Assembly: GCF_020165195.1 (NCBI RefSeq)
Contig: NZ_JAIUHR010000007.1
Span: 142,101-206,100, forward strand
Direction of reading: 5' to 3'
Source of the DNA: Mesorhizobium sp. CA14
Lineage (GTDB): Bacteria; Pseudomonadota; Alphaproteobacteria; Rhizobiales; Rhizobiaceae
Length of the DNA: 64,000 nucleotides
In this document: in pieces, positions 50,171 through 59,691 of the stretch
Numbering within the stretch: position 1 is the first letter of the stretch
How the letters are laid out: every line of letters starts with the position of its first letter
Position numbers and translations under genes: made by a program
The notes under the pieces: generated by a model
Databases searched by the model: none
What the model was told of the DNA's origin: nothing
Seen by the model: the letters and a program-made list of their open reading frames with translations, nothing else

Positions 50171-51550
50171 CTACCCCTTCGGCTTGTCCGCCGGATAGGG
50201 CGTCCCCGCCAGGATCGCCATGCCGATGCCCAGGAACAGAATGATCGCCGCCATGCCGAGCCGTGGTGAATCGCTCATGGTGGTGATGGTCGCCACCATG
50301 AATGGCGCCAGGAAGCTGGTTGCCCGGCCGGCCAGCGCATAGATGCCGAAATAGCGGCCGGACTCCGCGGCGGTCACGCTGCGCGCCATGTAGGATCGCG
50401 ATGACGCCTGCACGGGACCGAAGGCAAGCCCGATCAGCAGGCCGTAGAGGATGTAGGCTTTCTCGGCCGCGGTACCGAACAGGCCACCGGAATCGACGGT
50501 GGAGAGCGGGATCAGGCCGAGCAGCGTGAAGCCCGGCCCGGTGGAGATGACGCCGATCGTGGCGACCGACAGCATCACCAGCGCGATCATCACCACGGCC
50601 TTGGAGCCGAGCGCCGTATCCAGCCGCGCCGCGATCCAGCAGCCGAAGATGGCGACGACGTTGAGGATGATGCCGAACATGCCGATCTCGGTGATCGACC
50701 AATGGAACATGCCGGCGGCGAACGTGCCGCCGAGCGCGAGCAGCGCGTTGACGCCATCCTGATAGACCATGCGAGCCAGGAGGAAGCGCAGGATGCCGCT
50801 GCGTTGGCGCACTTCGGCAAGCGTCGACTTCAACTCGGACAGGCCCTCGCGCACCGCCGGCCCGATCGGGATTCCCTTGATTGCGTCGGGCGTGAAGAAG
50901 AACATCGGCAGGATGAACAGGAAATACCAGCCGGCCGACATCGGCCCGGTGAAGCGCGCGTCTTCGCCGAGTTTCGGATCGAGCCCGAACAGCGGGTCGA
51001 GGCCGATGATCGTCTTGCCCGTTTCGAGATTGCCGGCCAGGAACAGCACCACGAAGATCAGCGCCACCATGCCGCCGAGATAGCCGAGCCCCCAGGCGAC
51101 GTTGGAGATCCGGCCGATCTCTTCCTTCGGCACCAGCCGCGGCATCATGGAATCGTTGAACACGGTCGAGAATTCGGCCGCCACCGAGGCCAGCGAGAAC
51201 AACAGCACGACCAGGAACAGGTTCGAGCCCGGTGCCGCGAACCACAACAGGCTGAGGCTGGCGATCTTGATCGTCGCGAAAAAGGCGATCCACGGCTTGC
51301 GCGGCCCGGTCTGGTCGGCGATCGAGCCGAGCACCGGCGACAGCACCGCGATGACCAGTCCGGCGGCGGCAATGCCGTAGCCCCAGGCGGCCTGCCCGGC
51401 GGTCGGATCGCTCGCCATGCGCGAGACGAAATAGGGCCCGAAGATGAAGGTGGTGACGACGGTGAAAAAAGGCTGCGCCGCCCAATCGAAGAACATCCAG
51501 CCCCAGATGCCGCGCCCCGATGCCCGCTGCACTGTCTCTACTGCCGCCAT
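50171..51550 (-). CDS. MFS transporter of the UMF1/Atg22 type
   Basis: 459 residues with about 12 hydrophobic segments. [20 protein letters not shown] and [20 protein letters not shown] are typical of the UMF1 family (Atg22-like), followed by [20 protein letters not shown]. It is thought to export or import small solutes; the substrate is unknown. ATG 51550 is chosen as family start; the longer frame runs into a repeat. Preceded by GGGGAATC. Convergent with purH. Confidence 0.88.
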   Translation of the reverse strand: MAAVETVQRASGRGIWGWMFFDWAAQPFFTVVTTFIFGPYFVSRMASDPTAGQAAWGYGIAAAGLVIAVLSPVLGSIADQTGPRKPWIAFFATIKIASLSLLWFAAPGSNLFLVVLLFSLASVAAEFSTVFNDSMMPRLVPKEEIGRISNVAWGLGYLGGMVALIFVVLFLAGNLETGKTIIGLDPLFGLDPKLGEDARFTGPMSAGWYFLFILPMFFFTPDAIKGIPIGPAVREGLSELKSTLAEVRQRSGILRFLLARMVYQDGVNALLALGGTFAAGMFHWSITEIGMFGIILNVVAIFGCWIAARLDTALGSKAVVMIALVMLSVATIGVISTGPGFTLLGLIPLSTVDSGGLFGTAAEKAYILYGLLIGLAFGPVQASSRSYMARSVTAAESGRYFGIYALAGRATSFLAPFMVATITTMSDSPRLGMAAIILFLGIGMAILAGTPYPADKPKG

Positions 51551-51638
51551 GCTGATTCCCCTGGCATCGCTCGCGTCGGGCGCATGTCTGCATGTTTTCA
51601 AGCAGCGATGCAAATGAACAAGCCGCGCCGTTCGGATT

Positions 51639-51802
51639 CCTCGCCCCACGAAGTGGGGAGAGGTGGCTCGGCGAAGCCGAGACGGAGAGGGGAATGCGGC
51701 GGCCGGGTTTAGGGTGATCGTTGGACAAAAGTCTCCGCCCTACGAAGCCCCCTCTCCGGCCGCTTCGCGGCCACCTCTCCCCCGCCTTTGGCGGGGGCGA
51801 GG
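51639..51802. repeat. Palindromic repeat module between gdh and the MFS gene
   Basis: The ends CCTCGCCCCACGAAGTGGGG and GGCGGGGGCGAGG are inverted; internal hairpins are GGCTCGGCGAAGCC, GGCCGCTTCGCGGCC and CCCCCGCCTTTGGCGGGGG. Related to 1241-1390 and 34710-34875. It separates gdh from the start of the MFS gene, and both are on the minus strand, so it may end the gdh transcript. Confidence 0.75.
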
Positions 51803-51814
51803 AACCAGCCTTGC

Positions 51815-54800
51815 TCACATCCCCGTCAGGTCGCTCATCAGGCCAGACGCCACCGACAGCCGCGACACGGTGATTTCGCCGCCTTCGGTCAGCGCCTGCA
51901 GCCGTTCGCGGATGCACGCCACGCGTTCGCCGCCGGCCTCCAGCCACGCCGCGACCGGATCCGCCGCCGTGCCCTGACCGGTGAGCGCCGCCACCGCGAT
52001 GCCGCGACGCGCCACGCCGATCGTATCGGTCGCGCGCGACAGCGCCAGCTGGTCGTAATAGTCCGGCGGCATGATCGAACGCGCCGCTTCCTCGACGCGC
52101 GGAATGCGGAAGGCGTCGCTGACGGCGAAGAACGCCTTGGCCGCGCTGACGATGTCGGCATTGGCGGTGCGCGCGGTGAGCGCGACATCCGGGATCAGTT
52201 CGGCCACTTCGGTCAGAGCGAGCTGCCCGGCGAGCTTTTCCGGCGCGCCGCCCTTGAACAGGCCATGCCGCCGCTCCTCGATGCGCTCGCGCGAGAAGGC
52301 CGGCAGCAGCGAGAGAAGCTTCGGTTCAAGCGCCTTGCGGGCCTCCTGCAATTCGGCGATGCGCTGCCCGAGCGGCGCGGAGCCCGCTTCGTTCTTCAGG
52401 GACCAGCCGCTGGTAATGAAGATGAGCCGGCTAACTGTCTGATAGAGGTCGAGCTGGATCTGGCCGTCGATCTGGTTGTCGAGCGCGTCGATCTCCTTAT
52501 AGAGCGCGGGCAACGCGAAGCCGTCGCGGACGACGGCGAAGGTGCGCACGACATCGGCCGCCGTGCGGCCGGTCGATTCCTGCAGCCGGTTGACGAAGGA
52601 CGGACCGCCGCGATTGACCAGGTCGTTGGTGACGACGCGCGCGATGATCTCGCGCCGCAGCCTGTGGTCGCGGATCTCGCCGGCGAATTTCTTGGCCATG
52701 CGCTCCGGGAAATAGCCCATCAGGTCGCGGTCGAAATGCTGATCGTCCGGCACGTCGCTGGCGACGATGTCGGAAAACAGCACGATCTTGGCATAGGCCA
52801 GCAGCACGCCGAGCTCGGCCCTGGTCAGCGGCTCGCCGCGCGCCTCGCGTTCGGCGAGCGCCGCCGGCGAAGGCAGCGTCTCGACCGCGCGGTCGAGCAG
52901 GCCGCGCGCTTCCAGCGCCGTCATGAAGCGCGCCTGGTGCGCGATGTCGGCGAGCCCGCGCTTGCGCGCGAGCGACAGCGCCAGCGTCTGCTGGTAGTTG
53001 TTGGCGAGCACCAGCGCGCTCACTTCGTCGGTCATTTCGGCGAGCAGCTTGTTGCGCGCCGGCCTGGTCAGCGAGCCTTTGCGCATGGCCGACGCCAGCG
53101 CGATCTTGATGTTGACCTCGACGTCGGAACAGTTGACGCCGCCCGAATTGTCGATAGCGTCGGAGTTGCAGCGGCCGCCATTCATGCCGAACTCGATGCG
53201 CGCTCGCTGCGTGACGCCGAGATTGGCGCCCTCGCCGATGACTTTCGCCCGGACATCGAGCGCGGTGACGCGGATGGCGTCATTGGCACGGTCGCCGACA
53301 TCCTGATTGCTTTCGCCGGAGGCCCGCACATAGGTACCGATGCCGCCAAACCATAAAAGGTCGACAGGCGCCTTGAGGATGGCGTTCATGATCTCGACCG
53401 GCGTCGCCGTGGTCTTGGACAAGCCAATTGCAGCGGCCGCCGCCGGCGGCAGCGTGATCGATTTCTGGTTGCGCGAGACGATGACGCCGCCTTCCGACAG
53501 CTTCGACTTGTCATAGTCCTGCCAGGACGAGCGCGGCAGCGCGAACATGCGCTGCCGCTCGGCCATCGACGCCGTCATGTCCGGATCGGGATCGATGAGG
53601 ATGTCGCGATGATCGAACGCGGCGATGAGCCTGGTGGCCGGCGACAACAGCATGCCGTTGCCGAACACGTCGCCCGACATGTCGCCGACGCCGACGACGG
53701 TGAAGGGCGAGGTCTGGATGTCGCGGTTCATCTCGCGGAAATGCCGCTTCACCGCCTCCCAGGCGCCCTTGGCGGTTATGCCCATCTTCTTATGGTCGTA
53801 GCCGGCCGAGCCGCCGCTGGCGAAGGCGTCGTCCAGCCAGAAGTGATGCTTCTCGGAAATCGCGTTGGCTGTATCGGAGAAGGTCGCCGTGCCCTTGTCG
53901 GCGGCGACGACGAAATAGGGATCGTCCTTGTCGCGCCGCATCACGCCCGCCGGCGGAATGACGCCATCGACGCCGATATTGTCGGTGATCGAAAGCAGGC
54001 TGGAGACGAAGTTCTTGTAGGCAGATGTGCCGGCTTCGAAAATGGCGTCGCGCCCAGCGCTCATTGGCAGCTTCTTCGGATAGAAGCCGCCCTTGGCGCC
54101 GACCGGCACGATGACCGCGTTCTTGACCTGCTGCGCCTTGACCAACCCCAGCACCTCGGTGCGATAGTCCTGTGCGCGGTCCGACCAGCGCAGGCCGCCG
54201 CGCGCCACCGGGCCGAAGCGCAGATGCACGCCTTCGACCTCGGAGCCGTAGACGAAGATCTCGCGCCATGGCCGCGGCGCCGGCAGGCCTTCGACTGCCT
54301 GCGAGTCGAGCTTGATCGCCAGCGACTGCCCTTTCGATTTCGTATCGGCTACGAAATGATTGGTGCGCAGCGAGGCTTCGATGAGATTGAGATAGCGGCG
54401 GATGATGGTATCGTCATCGATATTGGGCACCTCCTCCAGCGCATCCTTGATCTTGGCCTTGAGGTGCTTGGCCGCGACCACGCCGTCGCCCTCCGCCGTC
54501 GGCCCGAGCCGGGCCACGAACAGCGCGTGTAGGCCGCGCGCGATCTCCGGGTAGCGGTTGAGCGCGGCGGCGATGAAGTCCTGGCTCTGCGGAATGCCGG
54601 CCTGCTGCAGATAGCGGCCATAGGCGCGCAGGATGGTGATCTCGCCGGACCATAGGCCGGCCGTCTGCGCCAGGCCGTTATAGCCGTCATTGTCGACATC
54701 GCCGCGCCAGACCGACAGGAAGGCGTCCTCGAACAGCGCGCCGCCATCCGTAAGATCGATCGGCTTACCGTAGCTGTTCTCCAGTTCCATGTCGTGGATG

Positions 54801-56581
54801 AAGACCTTGCCGGAGCCGGTGTCGGCGACCTCGAAGGTGCGCTCGCTGATGACGCGGAAGCCGATATTTTCCAGCACCGGTACGCGCCGCGACAGCGCCA
54901 CCGGGCTGCCGAAATGGTGGATCTTCAAAGCCGCCTGATGCGGCTTCTGGTCGGCATGGCGGTAGTAGTCGATGGCGATCGGATTGTCGGCGCCGATCTT
55001 CGCGATGCGTCCGGCATCGGCAAGCGCCACGGCGGCCGAGAAGCTATCGCGATAGCTTTCGGGGAAACGCGCCGCGATCGCCTTTAAGCCCGGATCGCTG
55101 CCGGCCGCCTCCGCGGCTTCGGACAGCGCGTCCTCCCAGGTCCGCACGATGTCGCGGATCGCCGCTTCGATGGTCGACTGCTCGACCTTTGGCGTCTTGC
55201 CGCCGGAACGGCCGATGATGAAATGCACGCGCGCCAGCCCGCCTTCCGGGAAGGCCGGGTAATAGGCCGACAGCCGGCCCTCGAACACGGTTTTCAGATA
55301 GGTGCCGACCTTCTCGCGCACGACGCTGTCATAGCGGTCGCGCGGCACGAAGACGATGATCGACACGAAACGGTCGAACTGGTCGGCGCGCACCAGCGCC
55401 CGCACCCGTGGCCGCTCGATCAGCCCAAGGATGGCGCTGGCATGCTTGCGCAGGATGGGAACGGGAACCTGGAACAGCTCGTCGCGCGGATAGCTTTCCA
55501 GGATGTTGATCAGCGCCTTGCCGGAATGATCGTGCGGATCGAATCCGGATTTCGAGATGACGGCCTCGGCCTTCGAGCGCAGATAGGGGATCTTCATCAC
55601 CGAGCGCGTGTAGGCGGTCGAGGTGAACAGGCCGACGATGCGCAATTCGCCAGCCAGCACGCCTTTTGCCGTGTAGGTCTTGATGCCGATGTAGTCGAGA
55701 TAGATGCGCCGATGCACCGACGACTTGGCATTTGCCTTAGTGACGATCAGCGGCTCCGGCCCGTGCAGGAAGGCGCGGATTTCGGGCGTCGTCGTCACCG
55801 CCTCGGTGCCGCGCCTCAGCACCAGCACGTCGGGATCGGACAGGATGCCGAGCCCGGGCTTCTCGGCGCGCTCGAGATTGCCGCTCTCCTCGCCGCCGAC
55901 ATATTTGAATTCGCGCATGCCGAGGAAGGTGAAATTGTCGTCGCGCAGCCATTCGAGAAAGGCGATCGCCTCGGCAACGCTCTTCTTGTCCAGCGGCACG
56001 GCCGAATAGCGGAATTCGGAAATCGCCTGGTCGAGGCGGGCGAGCATGCGCTTCCAGTCGACGACCGCGGCGCGGACCTGGGAAAGCACCTTGCGCAGCC
56101 GCTCGGTGAGGTTTTTCGCCTGCTCGGCGGTCAGCCGCGGGATATGCACATGGACGACGCTCAGCCGGTCGTCATCCTCCTTGCCGCCGTCGCCAAGCAC
56201 CTCGACCACACCGGTCTTGCCGTGGCGGACGGTGACGATCGGATGGGCGACCAGGGTCGGCTCGCCGCTTGTCTCGGTGATTTCGCCGAGAATGGAATCG
56301 AACAGGAACGGCATGTTGTCGTTGACGACGGTGATGACCGTGACCGGCCGGCCGTCGCAGGCCACGCCTGAATCGGCTTCGACGGCGACGACGCTTTCGC
56401 CTTTCCTGTGGCTGGAGACCGCTTGGGCGGCGAGCTCGCCGGCGCGCTCGAGGTCGGCCGCGTCATAGGCCGCGATGTCCTCGGCGGGCGCCCGCGCCAG
56501 CAGATAGTCGGCAAGCCTTGCGGGTTTCTCCTCCGCTTTCGCGGCGGCTTTCTTCCTCGGCTTGGATTTCACGCTGGCCAT
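51815..56581 (-). CDS. gdhB: NAD-specific glutamate dehydrogenase, large (180-kDa) type
   Basis: 1588 residues, the size of the L_180 class. The N-terminal third (about 1-680) is ACT-like regulatory, with VVEVLGDGGKEDDDRLSVVH near residue 122. The dehydrogenase core follows, with GPVARGGLRWSDRAQDYRTE (Gly-rich substrate site, about residue 790) and VPVGAKGGFYPKKLP. The NAD fold continues through NLGVTQRARIEF. The remainder is a C-terminal extension. It oxidises glutamate to 2-oxoglutarate in amino-acid catabolism. Preceded by GGGAGGGA. Divergent from the AhpD-like gene with 128 bp between starts. Confidence 0.97.
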   Translation of the reverse strand: MASVKSKPRKKAAAKAEEKPARLADYLLARAPAEDIAAYDAADLERAGELAAQAVSSHRKGESVVAVEADSGVACDGRPVTVITVVNDNMPFLFDSILGEITETSGEPTLVAHPIVTVRHGKTGVVEVLGDGGKEDDDRLSVVHVHIPRLTAEQAKNLTERLRKVLSQVRAAVVDWKRMLARLDQAISEFRYSAVPLDKKSVAEAIAFLEWLRDDNFTFLGMREFKYVGGEESGNLERAEKPGLGILSDPDVLVLRRGTEAVTTTPEIRAFLHGPEPLIVTKANAKSSVHRRIYLDYIGIKTYTAKGVLAGELRIVGLFTSTAYTRSVMKIPYLRSKAEAVISKSGFDPHDHSGKALINILESYPRDELFQVPVPILRKHASAILGLIERPRVRALVRADQFDRFVSIIVFVPRDRYDSVVREKVGTYLKTVFEGRLSAYYPAFPEGGLARVHFIIGRSGGKTPKVEQSTIEAAIRDIVRTWEDALSEAAEAAGSDPGLKAIAARFPESYRDSFSAAVALADAGRIAKIGADNPIAIDYYRHADQKPHQAALKIHHFGSPVALSRRVPVLENIGFRVISERTFEVADTGSGKVFIHDMELENSYGKPIDLTDGGALFEDAFLSVWRGDVDNDGYNGLAQTAGLWSGEITILRAYGRYLQQAGIPQSQDFIAAALNRYPEIARGLHALFVARLGPTAEGDGVVAAKHLKAKIKDALEEVPNIDDDTIIRRYLNLIEASLRTNHFVADTKSKGQSLAIKLDSQAVEGLPAPRPWREIFVYGSEVEGVHLRFGPVARGGLRWSDRAQDYRTEVLGLVKAQQVKNAVIVPVGAKGGFYPKKLPMSAGRDAIFEAGTSAYKNFVSSLLSITDNIGVDGVIPPAGVMRRDKDDPYFVVAADKGTATFSDTANAISEKHHFWLDDAFASGGSAGYDHKKMGITAKGAWEAVKRHFREMNRDIQTSPFTVVGVGDMSGDVFGNGMLLSPATRLIAAFDHRDILIDPDPDMTASMAERQRMFALPRSSWQDYDKSKLSEGGVIVSRNQKSITLPPAAAAAIGLSKTTATPVEIMNAILKAPVDLLWFGGIGTYVRASGESNQDVGDRANDAIRVTALDVRAKVIGEGANLGVTQRARIEFGMNGGRCNSDAIDNSGGVNCSDVEVNIKIALASAMRKGSLTRPARNKLLAEMTDEVSALVLANNYQQTLALSLARKRGLADIAHQARFMTALEARGLLDRAVETLPSPAALAEREARGEPLTRAELGVLLAYAKIVLFSDIVASDVPDDQHFDRDLMGYFPERMAKKFAGEIRDHRLRREIIARVVTNDLVNRGGPSFVNRLQESTGRTAADVVRTFAVVRDGFALPALYKEIDALDNQIDGQIQLDLYQTVSRLIFITSGWSLKNEAGSAPLGQRIAELQEARKALEPKLLSLLPAFSRERIEERRHGLFKGGAPEKLAGQLALTEVAELIPDVALTARTANADIVSAAKAFFAVSDAFRIPRVEEAARSIMPPDYYDQLALSRATDTIGVARRGIAVAALTGQGTAADPVAAWLEAGGERVACIRERLQALTEGGEITVSRLSVASGLMSDLTGM

Positions 56582-56709
56582 GACGCTTAGTCCCTCCCGT
56601 TATATGCTTTTGCGACTATGGTAGCCAGATGAGCGCTGTTTGGCGACAAAGGTTTGACGGCGCTTTAAAAAAATCGAACCGACGCCATCGGCTCGCGAGG
56701 AGAAATCAG

Positions 56710-57273
56710 ATGACCGGCAAAATCACCGCGCTTGATCTTATCCAGGCGGAACTCAGCGAGGCGACGAAAGCCTATTTCGACAAATGTCGGGAGAAGCTCG
56801 GCCTCGTGCCCAACGTGCTTCTCGCCTACGCCTTCGACGAGAAGAAGCTGCGCGCCTTCACCGACATGTATAACGACTTGATGCTGGGCGAGTCCGGCTT
56901 GTCGAAGCTGGAGCGCGAGATGATCGCCGTGGTCGTCTCCTCGATCAATCACTGCTTCTACTGCTTGACCGCGCATGGCGCGGCGGTGCGTCAGCTGTCG
57001 GGTGAGCCGGCGCTTGGCGAGATGATGGTGATGAATTTCCGCGCCGCCGATCTTTCAGACCGCCAGCGCGCCATGCTCGAATTCGCCGTGAAGCTGACCG
57101 AAGAGCCGGCCAGGATCGTCGAAGCCGACCGTGCCGCCTTGCGCCAGGCCGGCTTCTCCGACCGCGACATCTGGGATATCGCGTCGACTGCCGCCTTCTT
57201 CAACATGTCGAACCGGGTGGCCGCCGCGGTCGATATGCGGCCGAACTCCGAATATCACGCCATGGCAAGGTGA
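56710..57273 (+). CDS. AhpD-like alkylhydroperoxidase domain protein
   Basis: 187 residues. The CxxC in SINHCFYCLTAHGAAVRQL (about residue 84) with the nearby His is the AhpD/carboxymuconolactone decarboxylase signature, and EREMIAVVVSSIN precedes it. The family reduces peroxides or acts as carboxymuconolactone decarboxylase; the peroxidase-related group is the best fit. ATG 56710 follows GAGGAGAAATCAG. A longer frame upstream is less likely. Cytoplasmic. Confidence 0.88.
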   Translation: MTGKITALDLIQAELSEATKAYFDKCREKLGLVPNVLLAYAFDEKKLRAFTDMYNDLMLGESGLSKLEREMIAVVVSSINHCFYCLTAHGAAVRQLSGEPALGEMMVMNFRAADLSDRQRAMLEFAVKLTEEPARIVEADRAALRQAGFSDRDIWDIASTAAFFNMSNRVAAAVDMRPNSEYHAMAR

Positions 57274-57336
57274 GCTCGTTACATTAGACTCAACTTAACA
57301 TCGATTGCCTGTTTTTCGTTTTGGTCCGATGATCAG

Positions 57337-57404
57337 GATTGCGGCAAGGCCGCATATCGGATTGCAGCATCGCTGCATATCGCAAGCGGCGTGGCCGCAT
57401 GCCG
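57337..57404 (+). repeat. Three tandem 22-23 bp hairpins in the YCII leader
   Basis: Unit 1 TGCGGC-AAG-GCCGCA, unit 2 TGCAGC-ATC-GCTGCA, unit 3 GCGGC-GTG-GCCGC. Units 1 and 2 share the spacer ATATCG and differ at one stem pair on both sides (G-C to A-T), i.e. pairing is kept. They lie just before the YCII gene. Confidence 0.7.
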
Positions 57405-57430
57405 GTTCGACGCCGCCGAGGGAGGAGAAC

Positions 57431-57754
57431 ATGGCGAAATTTCTCTATGTCTATCACGGCTCCGGCAAGATGCCGACCGACGAAGCAGAACGGAAAGCGG
57501 CTATGGATGCCTGGACTGGCTGGTACGACAAGCTCGGCTCGGCCGTGGTCGACGGCGGCAATCCGGTCGGCATGTCGAAGACGGTGCTGCCGAGCGGCAA
57601 GATCGAGAACAATGGCGGCAGCAATCCGACTGCCGGCTACACAGTCGTTGAAGCCAAGAACATCGACGATGCCGTCGCCAAAGCCAAGGACTGCCCGATC
57701 CTGACGGACCCTGGCTTCAGCGTCGAGGTCGCGCCGATCATTGAGATGATGTGA
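57431..57754 (+). CDS. YCII-related (DGPF) domain protein
   Basis: 107 residues. MAKFLYVYHGSGKMPTDEAE and MDAWTGWYDKLGSAVVDGGN, then AGYTVVEAKNIDDAVAKAKD, is the single ferredoxin-like YCII/DGPF fold. The family includes small enzymes related to YciI with a conserved Asp/His, but here the function is unknown. GGAGGAGAAC precedes the ATG directly. Downstream of AhpD-like with 157 bp containing the hairpin triplet, so a separate promoter or leader control is possible. Confidence 0.88.
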   Translation: MAKFLYVYHGSGKMPTDEAERKAAMDAWTGWYDKLGSAVVDGGNPVGMSKTVLPSGKIENNGGSNPTAGYTVVEAKNIDDAVAKAKDCPILTDPGFSVEVAPIIEMM

Positions 57755-57764
57755 AGCCGGCGCT

Positions 57765-58376
57765 TTATCGCGCGGCGATTGCCGCGGCCGCGCCCGCCAT
57801 CGTCGTGGCGCTGATGCGGTTGGCGATCTTCATGGCGCGCTTGCTCTTCAAGAGCCGGCGCGCCTGCGAAGCGGCCAGCACCCAGGCAAGGTCGATGACC
57901 ACCAGCACGGTAGCCATGGTCAGCGTCAGCTCGACCCAGCCGACAACGTTGACCGAGGCAAGATCGATGATGGTCGGCAGCAGCGCCAGATAGAACATCA
58001 TGATCTTGGGGTTGCCGAGCGTCACCGCCATGCCGGCAAGGAACAGTTTCACGGGCGAGTCCTCGCGCGGCATCTCGCCTTCCTTGGCCTCGACCGGCGC
58101 CGTCCACATCTTGAACGCGAGATAAGCAAGGTAGGCGACACCCACCCATTTCACGACGAGGAAGGCGTAGTGGAAGGTCTGCGCCACGACGGCGAGCCCG
58201 AACACCGCCAGCGAAAGCCAGACGCCCTCGCCGATCCACATCGCCAGCAGGAAGGGGAAGACGTCGCGGAACCCTTTCGAGATCACCCGCGCCACCAAGG
58301 CTGCGATCGATGGGCCGGGCGAGCCGGCGGCGACGAACAAGGCGGCGGCGAAGATCAGCAGCGAGGCGAGATGCAT
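57765..58376 (-). CDS. LysE family translocator
   Basis: 203 residues with six hydrophobic segments. FAAALFVAAGSPGPSIAALV carries the PGP motif, and AGMAVTLGNPKIMMFYLALL (about residue 120) the family's NPK motif. It probably exports amino acids or related amines. Distinct from the 9451 exporter. Convergent with the YCII gene with 10 bp between stops. No clear Shine-Dalgarno before the ATG. Confidence 0.9.
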   Translation of the reverse strand: MHLASLLIFAAALFVAAGSPGPSIAALVARVISKGFRDVFPFLLAMWIGEGVWLSLAVFGLAVVAQTFHYAFLVVKWVGVAYLAYLAFKMWTAPVEAKEGEMPREDSPVKLFLAGMAVTLGNPKIMMFYLALLPTIIDLASVNVVGWVELTLTMATVLVVIDLAWVLAASQARRLLKSKRAMKIANRISATTMAGAAAAIAAR

Positions 58377-59013
58377 GGGGTCGATTCCTATAAGATAGAA
58401 AAGAATGATAGCCGATCAGAGTAGATTTGGCACGCCCCGGCAAGGCGCGACCGTTCATCAAGGCGACAACAACTGCCAGCGCCGGACAATCGCATGTGGG
58501 TTTATCGGCGAACGCCGACACAATGCCGTCATCCTCGGGCTTGTCCCGAGGATCTGTTGTCGCACGCGGATATAGGGCAACCAGTTCAGGGAGGCCGGTA
58601 GATCCTCGGGACAAGCCCGAGGATGACGTCGTCAAGGCATGCCGGTTATCAGAAATGCCCGGCAGGGCAATGAGGGGCAGCGCCAACCTCGGCCCCCAAA
58701 CCTTGTCCCTTCGTCAACCTCCCGCTAGAAGACCCATCCCGACACCCATTTTCGAGCATCGCTTTGCCTCAGTAACCGCCGGTCTCGCCAACTCCTCTGA
58801 ATACATCGCAGGCCCAGTCATTGGCGCGCCTGCTCCATTTCACGTGTTCTTCAGGCGGCGGTTCGAGACCGGTTTGGCATTGCTGAGCCGCCGTCGCGTG
58901 CAATCCGCGCCGACGCCTGATTTTCAAACACGCAGTCTTCGCCACGCCGTGCCCCTTGGGCATCTCGAAAAGTGCCGGCCTGACGGACTTCCCGACGGGA
59001 AGGGCCTACCGGC
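58377..59013. other. 637-bp region with an inverted repeat and no clear gene
   Basis: It lies between the LysE start and the DUF1062 gene. It contains the 29-bp inverted repeat at 58527-58628. Longer frames in it are poor in codon pattern and overlap the repeat. Nothing else is recognised. Confidence 0.5.
58527..58628. repeat. Perfect 29-bp inverted repeat
   Basis: 58527-58555 (starting CGTCATCCTCGGGCTTGTCC) recurs as the exact reverse complement at 58600-58628, with 44 bases between. Each arm is itself a hairpin (CTCGGG-CTTG-TCCCGAG). A type of repeat common in rhizobial intergenic DNA from memory. Confidence 0.9.
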
Positions 59014-59640
59014 ATGTCTCGAACTTTGTGTGTCCGCTGGACGATCGCGCCCGCAATCGCGCCTCGACCTCTCATCAATTGCAATCGCTGCGGCGGCCTC
59101 AAGCCTTATCGATGCGGTGGAAAATTCCGCGTCAATGCCAATGGCAAGCGCCTCGACGTCTGGCTGATCTATCGCTGCGTCGACTGCGACAATTCCTGGA
59201 ATTTCGCCATCCTGGAACGGCGAAACCGCCGCGACATCGAGCCGGCGCTGCTCGCCGCGCTTCAAAGCAACGATCCGGACCTTGTCCGGCGCCACGCCTT
59301 CGATGGTGCGATGCTGCGCGGCCGGGCTGGCCGGATCGAGGAATCTCCCGGCGTCACGGTCCGAAAGGAGCTTCTGGACGGCGAGCCGGGACGCGCGACT
59401 GCGCTCGCGCTCGAGCTTCGGCTTGAGGGCACGACGCCTTTGCGGCTGGATCGCCTGCTTGCCGGCGAGCTCGGCCTTTCGCGGTCAAGGCTTCAGGCCC
59501 TGGACGACCGGAAGCAATTGACTGTCGAGCCCGATGGCGGAAGGGCCTTGCGCAAGCCCGTGCGCGATGGCCTGGCGGTGCGCATTGACCTGGCCGGGGA
59601 GGCGGATTGCGGCACCACCCTGTCGGCTGCCTGCCGTTGA
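59014..59640 (+). CDS. DUF1062 domain protein
   Basis: 208 residues. The N-terminal zinc-binding pattern is LINCNRCGGLKPYRCGGKFR then WLIYRCVDCDNSWNFAI, i.e. CxxC about 30 residues before a second CxxC. The C-terminal half contains an LRLDRLLAGELGLSRSRLQA segment, S4-like. This is DUF1062; the function is unknown. GGGAAGGGC lies about 10 bases before the ATG. Convergent with typA and separated from it by a perfect terminator. Confidence 0.82.
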   Translation: MSRTLCVRWTIAPAIAPRPLINCNRCGGLKPYRCGGKFRVNANGKRLDVWLIYRCVDCDNSWNFAILERRNRRDIEPALLAALQSNDPDLVRRHAFDGAMLRGRAGRIEESPGVTVRKELLDGEPGRATALALELRLEGTTPLRLDRLLAGELGLSRSRLQALDDRKQLTVEPDGGRALRKPVRDGLAVRIDLAGEADCGTTLSAACR

Positions 59641-59644
59641 AACG

Positions 59645-59672
59645 AAAAGAGGGAGCGACCGCTCCCTCTTTT
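59645..59672. terminator. Bidirectional terminator between DUF1062 and typA
   Basis: AAAAGAGGGAGC-GACC-GCTCCCTCTTTT, a perfect 12-bp stem with a four-base loop whose ends are A4 and T4, so it can work in both directions. Confidence 0.95.
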
Positions 59673-59691
59673 GAACCCTTGGCTGAAAACC

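Noticed and set aside
57765..58376. LysE gene at 57765 and LysE gene at 9451 as one duplicated locus
   Set aside because: They share only family motifs and have different neighbours.
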